Source of the DNA: Streptomyces sp. NBC_01465
Lineage (GTDB): Bacteria > Actinomycetota > Actinomycetes > Streptomycetales > Streptomycetaceae
DNA length: 64,000 nucleotides
Direction: 5' to 3'
NCBI RefSeq assembly: GCF_036227325.1
Contig: NZ_CP109467.1
Location: 4,526,001-4,590,000 of the forward strand
This document shows, one piece after another, positions 1-10,054 of the stretch. The notes under the pieces were generated by a model. The model was not told the origin of the DNA. It saw nothing but the letters and a program-made list of their open reading frames with translations, and searched no databases. Position numbers and translations under genes: made by a program. Numbering within the stretch: position 1 is the stretch's first letter; each line of letters starts with the position of its first letter.

Positions 1-19
1 GGGCCTTGCGGCAAGGCCC
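1..19. promoter_or_regulatory. Rifamycin-associated element (RAE)
   Basis: The first 19 bases, GGGCCTTGCGGCAAGGCCC, form a perfect 8-bp inverted repeat around CGG. As I recall it, the published RAE found upstream of rifamycin-inactivating genes in actinomycetes is GGGGCTTGCGGCAAGGCCC, so 18 of 19 positions agree. It sits 81 bp before a rifampin monooxygenase start, with a possible -10 (CATACT, 31-36) behind it, which fits rifamycin-inducible control. Seen alone it could pass for a terminator hairpin, but it has no T tract. Confidence 0.85.
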
Positions 20-76
20 GGGGTGTCCCGCATACTCGGCGATCGAAGCCGGAACGACGAGGTCAGAGCGTCGTAA

Positions 77-1525
<1,449 letters not shown>

Positions 1526-1530
1526 GCCGA

Positions 1531-1564
1531 TGAGCCCCGCCCGGCACACGCCGGGCGGGGCTCA
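1531..1564. terminator. Bidirectional terminator, 15-bp stem
   Basis: Perfect 15-bp stem (1531-1545 with 1550-1564) and a 4-nt ACAC loop between the convergent rox and subtilase genes. GC-rich with no T tract, as is usual in Streptomyces, so it probably serves both strands. Confidence 0.85.
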
Positions 1565-1570
1565 CGGCCG

Positions 1571-4500
1571 TCAGCGTCCGAGGAACGCGTTGTACACGGC
1601 CACCTTGGAGATGTTGCCCTGCAGGTCGACGACCTCGGCCCGCAGCGCGACACCCTTGCCCTTGGCGGGGGCGCGCAGCTCGGCCTTGTCGTGCTTCACC
1701 AGCAGGGTCTGCCAGGTGACCCCGTTGTCGTACGAGGCCTGCACCACAAGGGACTTGAGGTTGTCCCCGGCCGCGGGACCCTGGACCTCCACCGGCATGG
1801 ACATCTTCTTGCCCGCCTTGGCCTGCGACTGCAGGTCGAGAGCGGGGTGGAAGCGGACCATGGAGCCCGGCAGCTCCTTGTCGCCGTCCTTGGAGCGGAA
1901 CGTCCAGCTGGTGTCGATGCGATTTCCGACGCGTCCGATCTTCGGGTCACGCGTGCTGGTGGAGCTGAGGGTGTACTCGTGCTCCTCCGCAGGCACCGGG
2001 AAGGACGCGAAGTCGATCGACGCGTCGTTCTCCGCGATCACCTTGCCGTCCTGGGTCAGGGTGGTGTGGGCGACCGCGTCGAGGACGCTGCCCGGGTGGC
2101 CCTGGCCGTCGTCGAAGGAGTTGACGAAGGCGTACAGGGAACCCGCGGAGCGCATCAGACCCGTGTAGCTCGCCGGGTCGACGACCGGACCGAAGACCCC
2201 GGTGTTGAAGTTCTCCGTGTACGTACGCCCCGCCCGGTACGTTGCGAAGCTCACGCGGTGCGAGGAGTCGGTCAGCCGCCAGCCGTTGGGCAGCGTGTCA
2301 CCGAGCTGCTCCATGTTGAGGGTCCACTGCACGCCGTCCGCCGTGGACAGGTACAGGTGCTGCGTGCCCGGTGCGGCGAGCGGCATCCGGCCCGCCGCAG
2401 CGCCCATGAGGGAGTCCTTCAGCGTGGGCAGAGGCGAGAAGTAGGCGTCCTTGCCCGGCGCCGACTCCCCGAGGCCGACCTTCACCGACGCGAGGTTCCG
2501 CTTCTTCTCGTGCCGTGCGAACCCGGTGGCCAGGCGCTTGACCGGACCGCCGTACGCGAGCGAGTACTGCGTGTCGTCGCCCTTGACGAAGTCCGCGTCG
2601 AAGAGCTGCTCCAGCGAGCCGTCGGTGATCTGAGGCCCGAGGTGCGCGACCCGGACGTTCTTGTACGAGGCCAGCTGCCAGCCGAACTGGTAGCTCGTGT
2701 AGCCCTTCTTGACCGCGTAGATCATGTACGCCTGGGTCGGCTTCGCCGCCCGGTCGGGAACGGTGATGTCGACCGGCTCGGCGGTGCGCGCGTCCAGGGT
2801 GACCTTCTGGTCCTTGTCCACGGTCAGCTTGGGCTGTGAGATCCAGTCGATGCCCTTGGTGGAGTCGGCGCGGTCGGCGACGACCACACCCTGCACGTTG
2901 TACTCGCCCACCGGCAGCCGCACCGAAGTGGAGGCGCTGTCCTCGTCGAACGCGAACTCCTGGCCCGCGGCCTCGCCGGTCAGCCCCTTCACGTACGTCT
3001 GGAAGTGCGCGGCGGGCTTGCCGTCGCGCCCCAGGTGGCTCAACTCGACGTTGTACGACGCCACTTCGCGCTTGACGACGAACGCGGTACGCACGGCCTG
3101 GTCGGCCCCGCTCGCCACGACGGCACCGGTGTACTGCCCGTCCGGTGCCTCGACCTTGGTGTCGGCGGTGACGGTGACGTCCGCGGTCCCGCCCGCGGGC
3201 ACGGTGACCTGCGCCGGGCTGACGGTGAACATGCCGGCGGGGGCGGCCTTGCCGTCCTTGTCCGTACCGCTCGCGGCCACATCGAGGGCGACGTCCGCCG
3301 TGCCCGTGTTGCGGTAGGTCACGGTGCGCGTGATCGGCTGGTCGTCTTCGTGTGGCCAGACGGCGTTGCCGAAGTTGAGCGAGGTCTGCTCGGCGTACAC
3401 CGTCGTCTTGATCGCGTGGTCGACCTGGATACGGCCGGACCCCTGGTCGTACGCGGCGAAGCCGGTGTCCTTGGTGGAGCCGGTGAGGACACCCTTGAGC
3501 TGGGCGGCCTTCCACTCCGGGTGCTGCTGCTTCAACAGGGCGGCGGAGCCTGCCACATGGGGCGTCGCCATGGACGTACCGGAGATGGTGACGTACCCCT
3601 CGGGGTTCTCGCCGACCTCCTGTGCGATGACGCTGCCGGGGGACGAGGCGGCGGTGATGTCGACGCCGGGGGCCGTCACGTCCGGCTTGATGGCGCCGTC
3701 GCCGATGCGCGGTCCGCGGCTGGAGAAGTCGGCCATCTTGTCGTCGCTGTCGACGGCGCCGACGGTCAGCGCGCTGTCCGCGGAGCCGGGGGAGCCGACG
3801 GTGCTCGCGCCGGGTCCTTCGTTGCCGGCCGCGATGGCGAACAGGACGCCGTTGGTGTTGCTGTAGTGGTCGACCGTCTCTTCGAGCGGGTCGGCGTCGG
3901 TGCTGTCCGGGCCGCCCAGGCTCATGTTGACGACGTCGGCGCCCTGCGCGACCGCCCAGTCGATGCCCGCGATGATGTTGGACTCGTCGCCGCTGCCGGT
4001 GTCGTCGAGGACCTTGGCCTCGATGATGCTCGCGCCGGGGGCCACACCCTTGTACTTGCCGCCCGACTTCGCGCCGGAACCGGCGATGGTGGACGCCACG
4101 TGCGTGCCGTGACCCTGGTGGTCCAGGTTGTCGGGCGAGGTGGAGAAGTTCTGCCCGGCGACGACCTTGCCCGCCAGGTCGGGGTGGTCCGCGTCGACAC
4201 CGGTGTCGACGACGGCGACCTTCACGCCCTTCCCGTCGAAGCCCGCCTGCCACGCGGCGGGCGCGCCGATCTGCGGGACGCTGACGTCGAGCTGGGCCTT
4301 GAGGGTGCCGTCCAGCCAGATGTGGGCGACGCCCTGGGCCGTCGTCCGCATGACAGCGTTGTCGGAGGCGGCGGTGAGGGACTTCCACAGGGCGGGGAGG
4401 TCGGCCGCCGGGGTGGTCAGGGCCTCGGCGTTGAGGGCCTTGAGGGTGCGGCGGACCTTGGTGTCCCCGGCGTCCCGTACCTCTGCGCGCGCGGTGGAGG

Positions 4501-4924
4501 CGGCGCCCCGGTAGCCGACGATGACCTTGAGGCCGCCCTTGTACGCGGTGCGCGCGGCGGCCGTGTCGAGCTGCGCGGCGTCGAAGAGCCGGTCGTCCAG
4601 CTTGCCCTCGGTGATCAGCCGCTGGGCGTCGATCGGCACGACGAGGGAGCGCTTGCCGTCGTTCTCGATATGTACGGGTATGTTCTCGCGGCCGGGCGCC
4701 GGGTCGAACCCGGTGACGCGCCCGCCGGTCACCTCGGCCACGTCGCCGGTGATCAACTGCACGCGGTGCGGAGGGTGTTGTTGCTGCTTTGCGGACGGGA
4801 CGGACGGGGTGGACGGGCCGGACGGCGCCGCGGTCGCGGCGGTGGCCGGGGCCCCTGTCGTCATCGCGGCGACCGCTGTGGCGGCCGCGGCGACGAGGGC
4901 GGGTTTTGTGATGAGTCTTCGCAC
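1571..4924 (-). CDS. Secreted S8 family (subtilisin-like) serine protease
   Basis: Extracellular subtilase of 1117 aa. I use the GTG at 4924, which has AAGGA 5 nt upstream and puts a signal peptide (RRLITKP then a long Ala/Thr hydrophobic stretch, AxA cleavage) at the very N-terminus; the open frame extends to 5065 but that would bury the signal. Catalytic triad in this numbering: Asp240 (VVDTG), His275 (GHGTHVA), Ser451 (SGTSMATP), with oxyanion Asn368 (AAGNEGP). An inhibitor-I9-like prodomain region precedes the catalytic domain. About 600 residues of beta-rich C-terminal domains follow. It is divergent from the XRE regulator at 5096, and the palindrome at 5042-5069 lies in their shared promoter region. 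Substrate unknown. Confidence 0.9.
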   Translation of the reverse strand: MRRLITKPALVAAAATAVAAMTTGAPATAATAAPSGPSTPSVPSAKQQQHPPHRVQLITGDVAEVTGGRVTGFDPAPGRENIPVHIENDGKRSLVVPIDAQRLITEGKLDDRLFDAAQLDTAAARTAYKGGLKVIVGYRGAASTARAEVRDAGDTKVRRTLKALNAEALTTPAADLPALWKSLTAASDNAVMRTTAQGVAHIWLDGTLKAQLDVSVPQIGAPAAWQAGFDGKGVKVAVVDTGVDADHPDLAGKVVAGQNFSTSPDNLDHQGHGTHVASTIAGSGAKSGGKYKGVAPGASIIEAKVLDDTGSGDESNIIAGIDWAVAQGADVVNMSLGGPDSTDADPLEETVDHYSNTNGVLFAIAAGNEGPGASTVGSPGSADSALTVGAVDSDDKMADFSSRGPRIGDGAIKPDVTAPGVDITAASSPGSVIAQEVGENPEGYVTISGTSMATPHVAGSAALLKQQHPEWKAAQLKGVLTGSTKDTGFAAYDQGSGRIQVDHAIKTTVYAEQTSLNFGNAVWPHEDDQPITRTVTYRNTGTADVALDVAASGTDKDGKAAPAGMFTVSPAQVTVPAGGTADVTVTADTKVEAPDGQYTGAVVASGADQAVRTAFVVKREVASYNVELSHLGRDGKPAAHFQTYVKGLTGEAAGQEFAFDEDSASTSVRLPVGEYNVQGVVVADRADSTKGIDWISQPKLTVDKDQKVTLDARTAEPVDITVPDRAAKPTQAYMIYAVKKGYTSYQFGWQLASYKNVRVAHLGPQITDGSLEQLFDADFVKGDDTQYSLAYGGPVKRLATGFARHEKKRNLASVKVGLGESAPGKDAYFSPLPTLKDSLMGAAAGRMPLAAPGTQHLYLSTADGVQWTLNMEQLGDTLPNGWRLTDSSHRVSFATYRAGRTYTENFNTGVFGPVVDPASYTGLMRSAGSLYAFVNSFDDGQGHPGSVLDAVAHTTLTQDGKVIAENDASIDFASFPVPAEEHEYTLSSTSTRDPKIGRVGNRIDTSWTFRSKDGDKELPGSMVRFHPALDLQSQAKAGKKMSMPVEVQGPAAGDNLKSLVVQASYDNGVTWQTLLVKHDKAELRAPAKGKGVALRAEVVDLQGNISKVAVYNAFLGR

Positions 4925-5041
4925 ATTGATCCTTGTGGGTGTTTTGGTATACCGAAAGCGTGTGCGTGGCGCAGTATTCATCGGTGTGCGGCCGGGAACA
5001 AGGGGTCCAGACCGACCAGTTGGTCCGCAGTGGCGTGGCAC

Positions 5042-5069
5042 ACTTTTGCAAGCAGGCGCTTGCAAAAGT
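5042..5069. promoter_or_regulatory. Perfect 12-bp inverted repeat, candidate XRE operator
   Basis: ACTTTTGCAAGC, a 4-nt spacer AGGC, then GCTTGCAAAAGT. It ends 26 bp before the ATG of the helix-turn-helix gene and about 118 bp before the protease start. AT-rich half-sites in such a GC-rich genome strongly suggest a protein-binding site. Autoregulation by the adjacent XRE protein is the simplest reading; control of the divergent protease is possible. There is no T tract, so a terminator is less likely. Confidence 0.7.
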
Positions 5070-5095
5070 TAGCGGCGAGGGTGCAGCATCTCCCT

Positions 5096-5482
5096 ATGGC
5101 ATCGCTCAACGTCGGCAATCTCGGTGAGTACTTGCGCGAACAACGGCGCAACGCGCAGCTGTCGCTGCGTCAACTCGCCGACGCCGCCGGGGTGTCCAAC
5201 CCGTACCTCAGTCAGATCGAGCGCGGCCTGCGCAAGCCGAGCGCGGACATTCTGCAGCAGCTGGCGAAGGCGCTGCGGATCTCCGCGGAGACCTTGTACG
5301 TGCAGGCCGGGATCCTCGACGAGCGGGAGCGGGAGGAGTTGGAGACGCGGGCCGTCATCATGGCGGACCCCTCCATCAACGAGCGCCAGAAGCAGGTGCT
5401 GCTTCAGATCTACGAGTCGTTCCGCAAGGAGAACAGCGCGGACGGGCTCGCGGCAGATGCGGATGCCGACCCACCCTCGTAA
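5096..5482 (+). CDS. XRE-family helix-turn-helix transcriptional regulator
   Basis: DNA-binding protein of 128 aa. Residues 9-65 form a Cro/CI-type HTH (LGEYLREQRRNAQLSLRQLA, then SNPYLSQIERGLRKPSA as the recognition helix region). The C-terminal 60 residues are charged and helical (ILDEREREELE, then INERQKQVLLQIYESF) and may dimerise. The ATG at 5096 was chosen because the HTH starts immediately after it; a ribosome site is weak (GCGAGGG about 14 nt upstream). It precedes the HbhA-like gene by 30 bp, so the two probably share a transcript. The palindrome at 5042-5069 is the likely operator. Confidence 0.85.
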   Translation: MASLNVGNLGEYLREQRRNAQLSLRQLADAAGVSNPYLSQIERGLRKPSADILQQLAKALRISAETLYVQAGILDEREREELETRAVIMADPSINERQKQVLLQIYESFRKENSADGLAADADADPPS

Positions 5483-5512
5483 GCATTGAACTGATCCGGG
5501 AGGACCACAGTC

Positions 5513-6079
5513 ATGGCCATTACCGATGAACTGCGCACCCCCATCTACTTCGCCGCCGGCACGGCCGACTACGCCGTACAGCAGGCGAAGAAGGTTCCGG
5601 CGCTGATCGAGAAGATCCAGGCCGAGGCCCCGGCGCGTATCGACGCCGTACGCAAGACCGACCCGAAGGCCGTGCAGGACAAGGCAGTTGCGCAGGCCAA
5701 GGAGGCCCAGGCCACCGCTCAGGCCAAGTTCAACGAGCTCTTCTCCACGCTCGACACCGACCTGAAGAAGATCGGTGAGACCACGCAGGACTTCGCGCTG
5801 CGCGGTGTGGGTCTGGCCGCCGAGTACGCGGTCAAGGCGCGCGAGGCGTACGAGAAGGTCGCCGAGCACGGCGAGCTGGCCGTGAAGCAGTGGCGCGGCG
5901 AGGCCGCCGAGGAGATCTCCGAGATCGCCGCGGTCGTCGAGCCCGACCCGGAGCCCGTCGCCGAGCCCGTCGCGGAGGAGCCGAAGACCGCCAAGGCCGA
6001 GGCCAAGCCCGCTCCGGCGAAGAAGACCACGGCGCGCAAGACGGCCGCCAAGAAGACGACGCCTGCTGCCGACAAGTAA
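5513..6079 (+). CDS. HbhA-like lysine/alanine-rich coiled-coil protein
   Basis: 188 aa. Residues 1-145 are almost wholly helical and coiled-coil in character (VQQAKKVPALIEKIQAEAP and similar), and the last 35 residues are a basic Lys/Ala/Pro/Thr tail with repeated AKKTTARK-type units. This architecture resembles the mycobacterial heparin-binding hemagglutinin HbhA, whose C-terminal Lys-Pro-Ala repeats bind sulfated glycans. An acidic Glu/Pro/Val segment (about 143-155) separates the two parts. GGGAGGA lies about 10 nt before the ATG. Co-transcribed with the XRE gene and followed by a terminator. In Streptomyces the role is unknown; nucleoid or envelope association are both possible. Confidence 0.75.
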   Translation: MAITDELRTPIYFAAGTADYAVQQAKKVPALIEKIQAEAPARIDAVRKTDPKAVQDKAVAQAKEAQATAQAKFNELFSTLDTDLKKIGETTQDFALRGVGLAAEYAVKAREAYEKVAEHGELAVKQWRGEAAEEISEIAAVVEPDPEPVAEPVAEEPKTAKAEAKPAPAKKTTARKTAAKKTTPAADK

Positions 6080-6094
6080 CAGGCGGCAGGTCGT

Positions 6095-6123
6095 GGGGCG
6101 GGCACCTTCTGGGTGGCCGCCCC
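6095..6123 (+). terminator. Rho-independent terminator
   Basis: 12-bp stem with one mismatch (6095-6106 with 6112-6123), 5-nt loop, followed by GTTTTCT. Ends the XRE/HbhA-like unit. Confidence 0.75.
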
Positions 6124-6177
6124 GTTTTCTCTGTACGGTGGCTGTGTCGTGGCCGGACTAACGGGTGGTGGATCGCA

Positions 6178-6519
6178 GTGCTGATGCAGGGTTTCTTCGG
6201 GTTCATGTCGCTGTTGAGCTGGGCCCTGATCATCTTCACCGGCTTCGCCTTCATCGACGCCGCCACCCGGCGCGAGGACGCCTACCGGGCCGCGGACAAG
6301 AAGACCAAGCCGTTCTGGCTGATCATTCTCGGCATCGCTGCCGTCCTGCCGTGGATCTTCGGGATCCTGGACTTCCTGCCGGTCATCGGGCTCGTCGCGG
6401 CCATCGTGTACATGGTGGACGTGCGCCCCGCGATCAAGCAGATCACGGGCGGCGGTGGCCGCCGCGGCGGCGGCTCCAGCAGCGACGGTCCGTACGGGCC
6501 GTACAACGGCGGCCGCTGA
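6178..6519 (+). CDS. DUF2516 family membrane protein
   Basis: Small membrane protein of 113 aa. Two or three hydrophobic segments are visible: residues about 7-26 (GFMSLLSWALIIFTGFAF), 47-62 (WLIILGIAAVLPWIFG) and 66-83 (FLPVIGLVAAIVYMV). They flank a short charged loop with a DAATRREDAYRAADKK motif, and a Gly/Arg/Ser tail follows. The GTG at 6178 has GGTGG 6 nt upstream; the ATG at 6184 is an equally possible start. The family is widespread in actinobacteria, usually beside the HbhA-like gene, and has no established function. Confidence 0.8.
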   Translation: MLMQGFFGFMSLLSWALIIFTGFAFIDAATRREDAYRAADKKTKPFWLIILGIAAVLPWIFGILDFLPVIGLVAAIVYMVDVRPAIKQITGGGGRRGGGSSSDGPYGPYNGGR

Positions 6520-6530
6520 CCCCCAGCGAC

Positions 6531-7736
6531 CTAGCGGCGGCGCTCGAGCAGCAGGACCGCCACGTCGTCCGTCAGCTCGCCCCCGTTGAGGTCGCGCACC
6601 TCGGCGACGGCCGCCTCCAGCAGACTCTCGCCGCCCAGGCCTGCCGCCGTCTGGCGGTCGATCATCTCCAGCATGCCCTCCTGGCCCAGGCGCTGGTTCC
6701 CCTGGCCGATCCGGCCCTCGATCAGCCCGTCCGTGTACATCAACAGGCTCCAGACGCCGCCCAGTTCGACCTGGCGGCGCGGCCAGCGGGCGCGCGGCAG
6801 CAGGCCGAGCGCCGGGCCGCCGTTCTCGTACGGGAGGAGCTGTGCGGGCCCGTCGCCCCGGGTGATCAGCGGTGCCGGGTGGCCGGCCAGGCAGAGGCCG
6901 GCCCGGCGGCCGTCGGGGGCGATGTCGACCGTGCAGAGCGTGGCGAAGAGCTCCTCGCTCTCGCGCTCGTGCTCCAGGACCTGCTGGAGCGTGGAGAGCA
7001 GATCGTCCCCGGAGAGGCCCGCGAAGGTCAGCGCACGCCAGGCGATGCGCAGCTCGACGCCGAGCGCCGCCTCGTCGGGGCCGTGGCCGCAGACGTCGCC
7101 GATCATCGCGTGGACGGTGCCGTCCGGGGTGCGGACGACGTCGTAGAAGTCGCCGCCGAGCAGGGCGCGGGAGCGGCCCGGGCGGTAGCGCGAGGAGAAG
7201 CGCAGGTCGGAGCCGTCGAGGAGCGGGGTGGGGAGCAGGCCGCGCTCCAGGCGGGCGTTCTCCTGGGCGTGCAGCCGGGACTCGGCCAGTTTGTACTGGG
7301 CGATGTCGGCGCGCTTTCTCTCCACCGCGTACCGGATGGCGCGGCTCAGCAGCCGCCCGTCCAGCTCGTCGCGGGAGAGGCAGTCCTGTGCGCCGGTCCG
7401 TACGGCCTCGGCGGCGTCCTCGGGCCCGTGGCCGTCCCCGGCCAGCGCCAGGACGGCGTGACGCGGTGCGATGCGCAGGATGTGGTCCAGGGCCGCGGGG
7501 CCCAGCGAGAGGTCGAGCAGGATGCAGTGGACGTCGTCGGTGAGCAGCCGCTCGGCCTCGGTGAGGTTGCGCGCGGTCCTGACACGGACGCGGGTCCCTG
7601 CGGCGTCGAGCGGCTCGGGCACGCTGAACGTACCTGCCGGGTCGTCCTCGATCACCAGCAGGTTGAGGCCGGTGACACTGCTTGTGGAGTCCTGCCCCCT
7701 GGTCTGGTGGGGCAGAACGACCTGACCGCTCTCCAT
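6531..7736 (-). CDS. Response-regulator/PP2C (SpoIIE-type) phosphatase
   Basis: 401 aa. Residues about 22-140 form a receiver-like domain (LNLLVIEDDP, then CILLDLSLGP with the presumed phospho-Asp). After a coiled linker (about 142-165) comes a SpoIIE/PPM phosphatase domain with GGDFYDVV (about 203), MIGDVCGHGPDEA (about 221), MYTDGLIEGR (about 341) and a C-terminal ELTDDVAVLLLERR metal-binding motif. The expected role is dephosphorylation of a Ser-phosphorylated anti-sigma-factor antagonist in a partner-switching pathway. No anti-sigma gene is adjacent, so the target is unknown. AAGGAAA lies about 8 nt before the ATG. Converges on the DUF2516 gene with an 11-bp gap. Confidence 0.88.
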   Translation of the reverse strand: MESGQVVLPHQTRGQDSTSSVTGLNLLVIEDDPAGTFSVPEPLDAAGTRVRVRTARNLTEAERLLTDDVHCILLDLSLGPAALDHILRIAPRHAVLALAGDGHGPEDAAEAVRTGAQDCLSRDELDGRLLSRAIRYAVERKRADIAQYKLAESRLHAQENARLERGLLPTPLLDGSDLRFSSRYRPGRSRALLGGDFYDVVRTPDGTVHAMIGDVCGHGPDEAALGVELRIAWRALTFAGLSGDDLLSTLQQVLEHERESEELFATLCTVDIAPDGRRAGLCLAGHPAPLITRGDGPAQLLPYENGGPALGLLPRARWPRRQVELGGVWSLLMYTDGLIEGRIGQGNQRLGQEGMLEMIDRQTAAGLGGESLLEAAVAEVRDLNGGELTDDVAVLLLERRR

Positions 7737-7939
7737 CGCTTCGGTTTCCTTCCCTCCCCCCGAGGGCGCGGAACGACGAACGACGTCCCACCGTCGGGGA
7801 CCATAGCGTTAGCGACGGCCCCGGCGGAATGGCCGGAGGGAACCGGCCAGTGTCATATGCCGCATCCTGTACCGCAATTGGGCACGAGCCCGGTTCCGGC
7901 GGATGAGATACATCACGCCGGGCGGCCGCTGCGCGGGGT

Positions 7940-8977
7940 TTATTTGTCGGGCCGTACAACACCGAGGATCGGCATCGAGCCCGCCCCTGCGATGGTCACG
8001 TCCCGCCCCGGACGCGGTGCGTGCACGATCGCGCCGTCCCCGATGTACATCCCGACATGGGTCGCGTCGCTGAAGTAGATGATGAGGTCACCGGGGCGCA
8101 TGTCCTTGATGGCCACATGCGGGAGCTGTGCCCACTGCTCCTGCGAGGTCCGCGGTATGGGGCGCCCGGCCGCCGCCCACGCCTGTGAGGTCAGCCCCGA
8201 GCAGTCGTAGGACTTGGGACCCTCGGCGCCCCAGACGTACGGCAAGCCGATCTTGGAGGTCGCGAACTTCACCGCCTGCTTCCCCTGGGCACTCGCCGCG
8301 CTGTTGATCTCGTTCAGTATTCCGGTGCTCAGCCAGGTCGTCTGCGCCTTGTACTCCTGGTCCTCCTCCAGCTGGAGGAGGCGCGCGCGCTCCTTCTTCT
8401 CCAGCGAGGACTCCAGCTTCTTGGCCGCGGCGATCTGCTCCGTGATCTGCTTCTTGGCCTTGTCCTGCTTGATGCGGTTGGCTTCCAGCTTCGTCCAGTT
8501 GGTGCCCGCGTCCTTTGTGTACGTCGCCAGGTCCTCCTGGGTCTGGTTCAGCTCGCCCAGCAGGTTCTGCGTCGCCTGCTGCCCGGCCCGCAGCCGGTCC
8601 GCCCCGTCCAGGAACTGGTCCGGGTCGCCGCTGAGCATCATCTGCGCCCCGAGCGGGAGCCCGCCGCTGCGGTACTGCTCGCGCGCCTCGGCCCCGGCCC
8701 GGTCCTTCAGTTTGTCGATCGCCTGCTGGCCCGCGACGATCTTCCGGGCGAGGCCGACGATCTCCGCGGACTGCTTCTTGGCGTCCTCCACGGCGCGGTT
8801 GTACGCATCCGTGGCGGACCCCGCCCTGCGGTAGAGGTCGTCGATCTCCTGGCGGACCTCTTCGAGGCTCTTCTTGGGCGCGGGCGGATCGGCGTGCGCG
8901 GAAGTCGCGTTGAGGACCGGCATGGTCAGTGCGCAGACCAGCGTGATCGCGGCGGCGGCGCGGCGGCGTCGGTTCAC
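7940..8977 (-). CDS. Secreted NlpC/P60 peptidoglycan hydrolase with coiled-coil
   Basis: 345 aa. Signal peptide MNRRRRAAAAITLVCAL, cleaved after SAHA near residue 29. Residues 35-215 are a long coiled-coil, RipA/CwlO-like. Residues about 230-345 are an NlpC/P60 cysteine peptidase with Cys in YDCSGLTSQAW, His in ATHVGMYIGDG and a third polar residue in VHAPRPG. It is expected to cleave the D-Glu/gamma to diamino acid bond in cell-wall stem peptides during growth or division. The coiled-coil probably regulates it, as in RipA and CwlO. It is a single gene with about 140 bp of upstream sequence. Confidence 0.92.
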   Translation of the reverse strand: MNRRRRAAAAITLVCALTMPVLNATSAHADPPAPKKSLEEVRQEIDDLYRRAGSATDAYNRAVEDAKKQSAEIVGLARKIVAGQQAIDKLKDRAGAEAREQYRSGGLPLGAQMMLSGDPDQFLDGADRLRAGQQATQNLLGELNQTQEDLATYTKDAGTNWTKLEANRIKQDKAKKQITEQIAAAKKLESSLEKKERARLLQLEEDQEYKAQTTWLSTGILNEINSAASAQGKQAVKFATSKIGLPYVWGAEGPKSYDCSGLTSQAWAAAGRPIPRTSQEQWAQLPHVAIKDMRPGDLIIYFSDATHVGMYIGDGAIVHAPRPGRDVTIAGAGSMPILGVVRPDK

Positions 8978-9115
8978 GAGCTCCCCCTCCAGAGCTGATT
9001 TACCGTCAGTAACTTAGCGAGTCAGCGCGATACTGCCACGCCCTCCTCGAATGCGACAGAGGCGTACACCCGTCTCATACGAACAAGATCTCCTACAAGT
9101 TCCCCGCCCCGCGCC

Positions 9116-9910
9116 CTAACGCGGCGCCAGCGCCGACCAGTTCACCGTCACTTCGCCCTGCCTCCACCGGCGGGCATCGTCCGTCAGCGGCCAGTCCGCC
9201 GAGAGTTCACGCACGGCCGTGATCCAGCGCTGCCGCGCCCCGAGCGAGGCGTACGGAGAGGCGGCCGCCCACGCCCGGTCGAAGTCCCGCAGAAACGCAT
9301 GAACCGGCTCACCCGGCACATTGCGGTGGATCAGCGCCTTGGGCAGCCGCTCGGCCAGGTCCGAGGGGCGCTCCAGGGAGCCCAGCCGGGTTGCGAAGGT
9401 GACCGTGCGCGCCCCCTCGGGCCCCAGTGCGACCCACACATGCCGCCGCCCGATCTCGTCGCAGGTCCCCTCCACCAGGAGCCCGCCGGGTGCGAGGCGC
9501 GCGCAGAGCCGCTCCCAGACGGCGGCGACCGCCTCCTCGTCGTACTGCCGGAGCACATTGGCCGCCCGGATCAGCAGCGGCCGCCGCCCGCCGGGCAGCG
9601 GCACCTCGAAGCCCCCGTGCCGGAAGGTCAGCCCTTCGCGCTCGTACGGTTTCGCCGCCGCGACCCGCGCCGGCTCGATCTCGATCCCGACCACCTCGGC
9701 GGCGGGCGCGGCGGTGCGCAGCCGCGCAAGCAGCTCGACCGCGGTCCAGGGGGCGGCCCCGTACCCCAGATCGACGGCCAGGGGGGCGTCCGCCGAGGCC
9801 AGCGCACGCCCGTGAACAGCGGCGATCCACCGGTCCATGCGGCGCAGCCGGTTCGGGTTGGTGGTCCCGCGGGTCACGGCGCCGACGGGGCGGGAGTGGG
9901 GCGGGGCCAT
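9116..9910 (-). CDS. Class I SAM-dependent methyltransferase
   Basis: 264 aa. A Rossmann methyltransferase fold is visible: motif I VDLGYGAAPW (about 47-56), acidic end of beta-2 VVGIEIEPAR (about 73), and post-motif III GGLLVEGTCDEIGRR (about 142). Substrate not recognisable; the conserved Streptomyces homologue next to mshA is uncharacterised. Divergent from mshA with 144 bp between. The start ATG lacks a strong ribosome site, so the true start may be the ATG of the MDRWIAAVHGRA segment about 24 residues in. Confidence 0.8.
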   Translation of the reverse strand: MAPPHSRPVGAVTRGTTNPNRLRRMDRWIAAVHGRALASADAPLAVDLGYGAAPWTAVELLARLRTAAPAAEVVGIEIEPARVAAAKPYEREGLTFRHGGFEVPLPGGRRPLLIRAANVLRQYDEEAVAAVWERLCARLAPGGLLVEGTCDEIGRRHVWVALGPEGARTVTFATRLGSLERPSDLAERLPKALIHRNVPGEPVHAFLRDFDRAWAAASPYASLGARQRWITAVRELSADWPLTDDARRWRQGEVTVNWSALAPR

Positions 9911-9957
9911 GGAAGCGAGGATATGCGAGCGATGTCGAGGTAATCATTTGGCAAAGT

Positions 9958-9985
9958 GGAAATGAAAGAGAGGGTTCCGCTGGTT
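9958..9985 (+). promoter_or_regulatory. Candidate sigma-R promoter of mshA
   Basis: GGAAAT (9958-9963), 19 nt, GTT (9983-9985) fits the sigma-R consensus GGAAT-N18/19-GTT. In S. coelicolor mshA is reported to be transcribed by the thiol-stress factor sigma-R. It lies about 70 bp upstream of the mshA GTG. A small hairpin (9995-10002 with 10011-10018) falls in the leader. Confidence 0.6.
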
Positions 9986-10054
9986 CTGGCTCTTTGACGG
10001 GGTAGCCGCGCCCCGTCAGCGAGACGTGCACGGGTAACGAGGAGGACGCACCAC

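Noticed and set aside
1..19. Hairpin at the window start as a terminator of an upstream gene
   Set aside because: Its exact length and sequence fit the RAE and a Rox gene follows; no T tract.
54..74. ACGACG/CGTCGT repeat before rox as an operator
   Set aside because: Six-base arms of common GC-rich sequence; expected by chance.
4925..5065. 47-residue upstream extension of the subtilase
   Set aside because: It would place the signal peptide internally, and the GTG at 4924 has a good AAGGA site.
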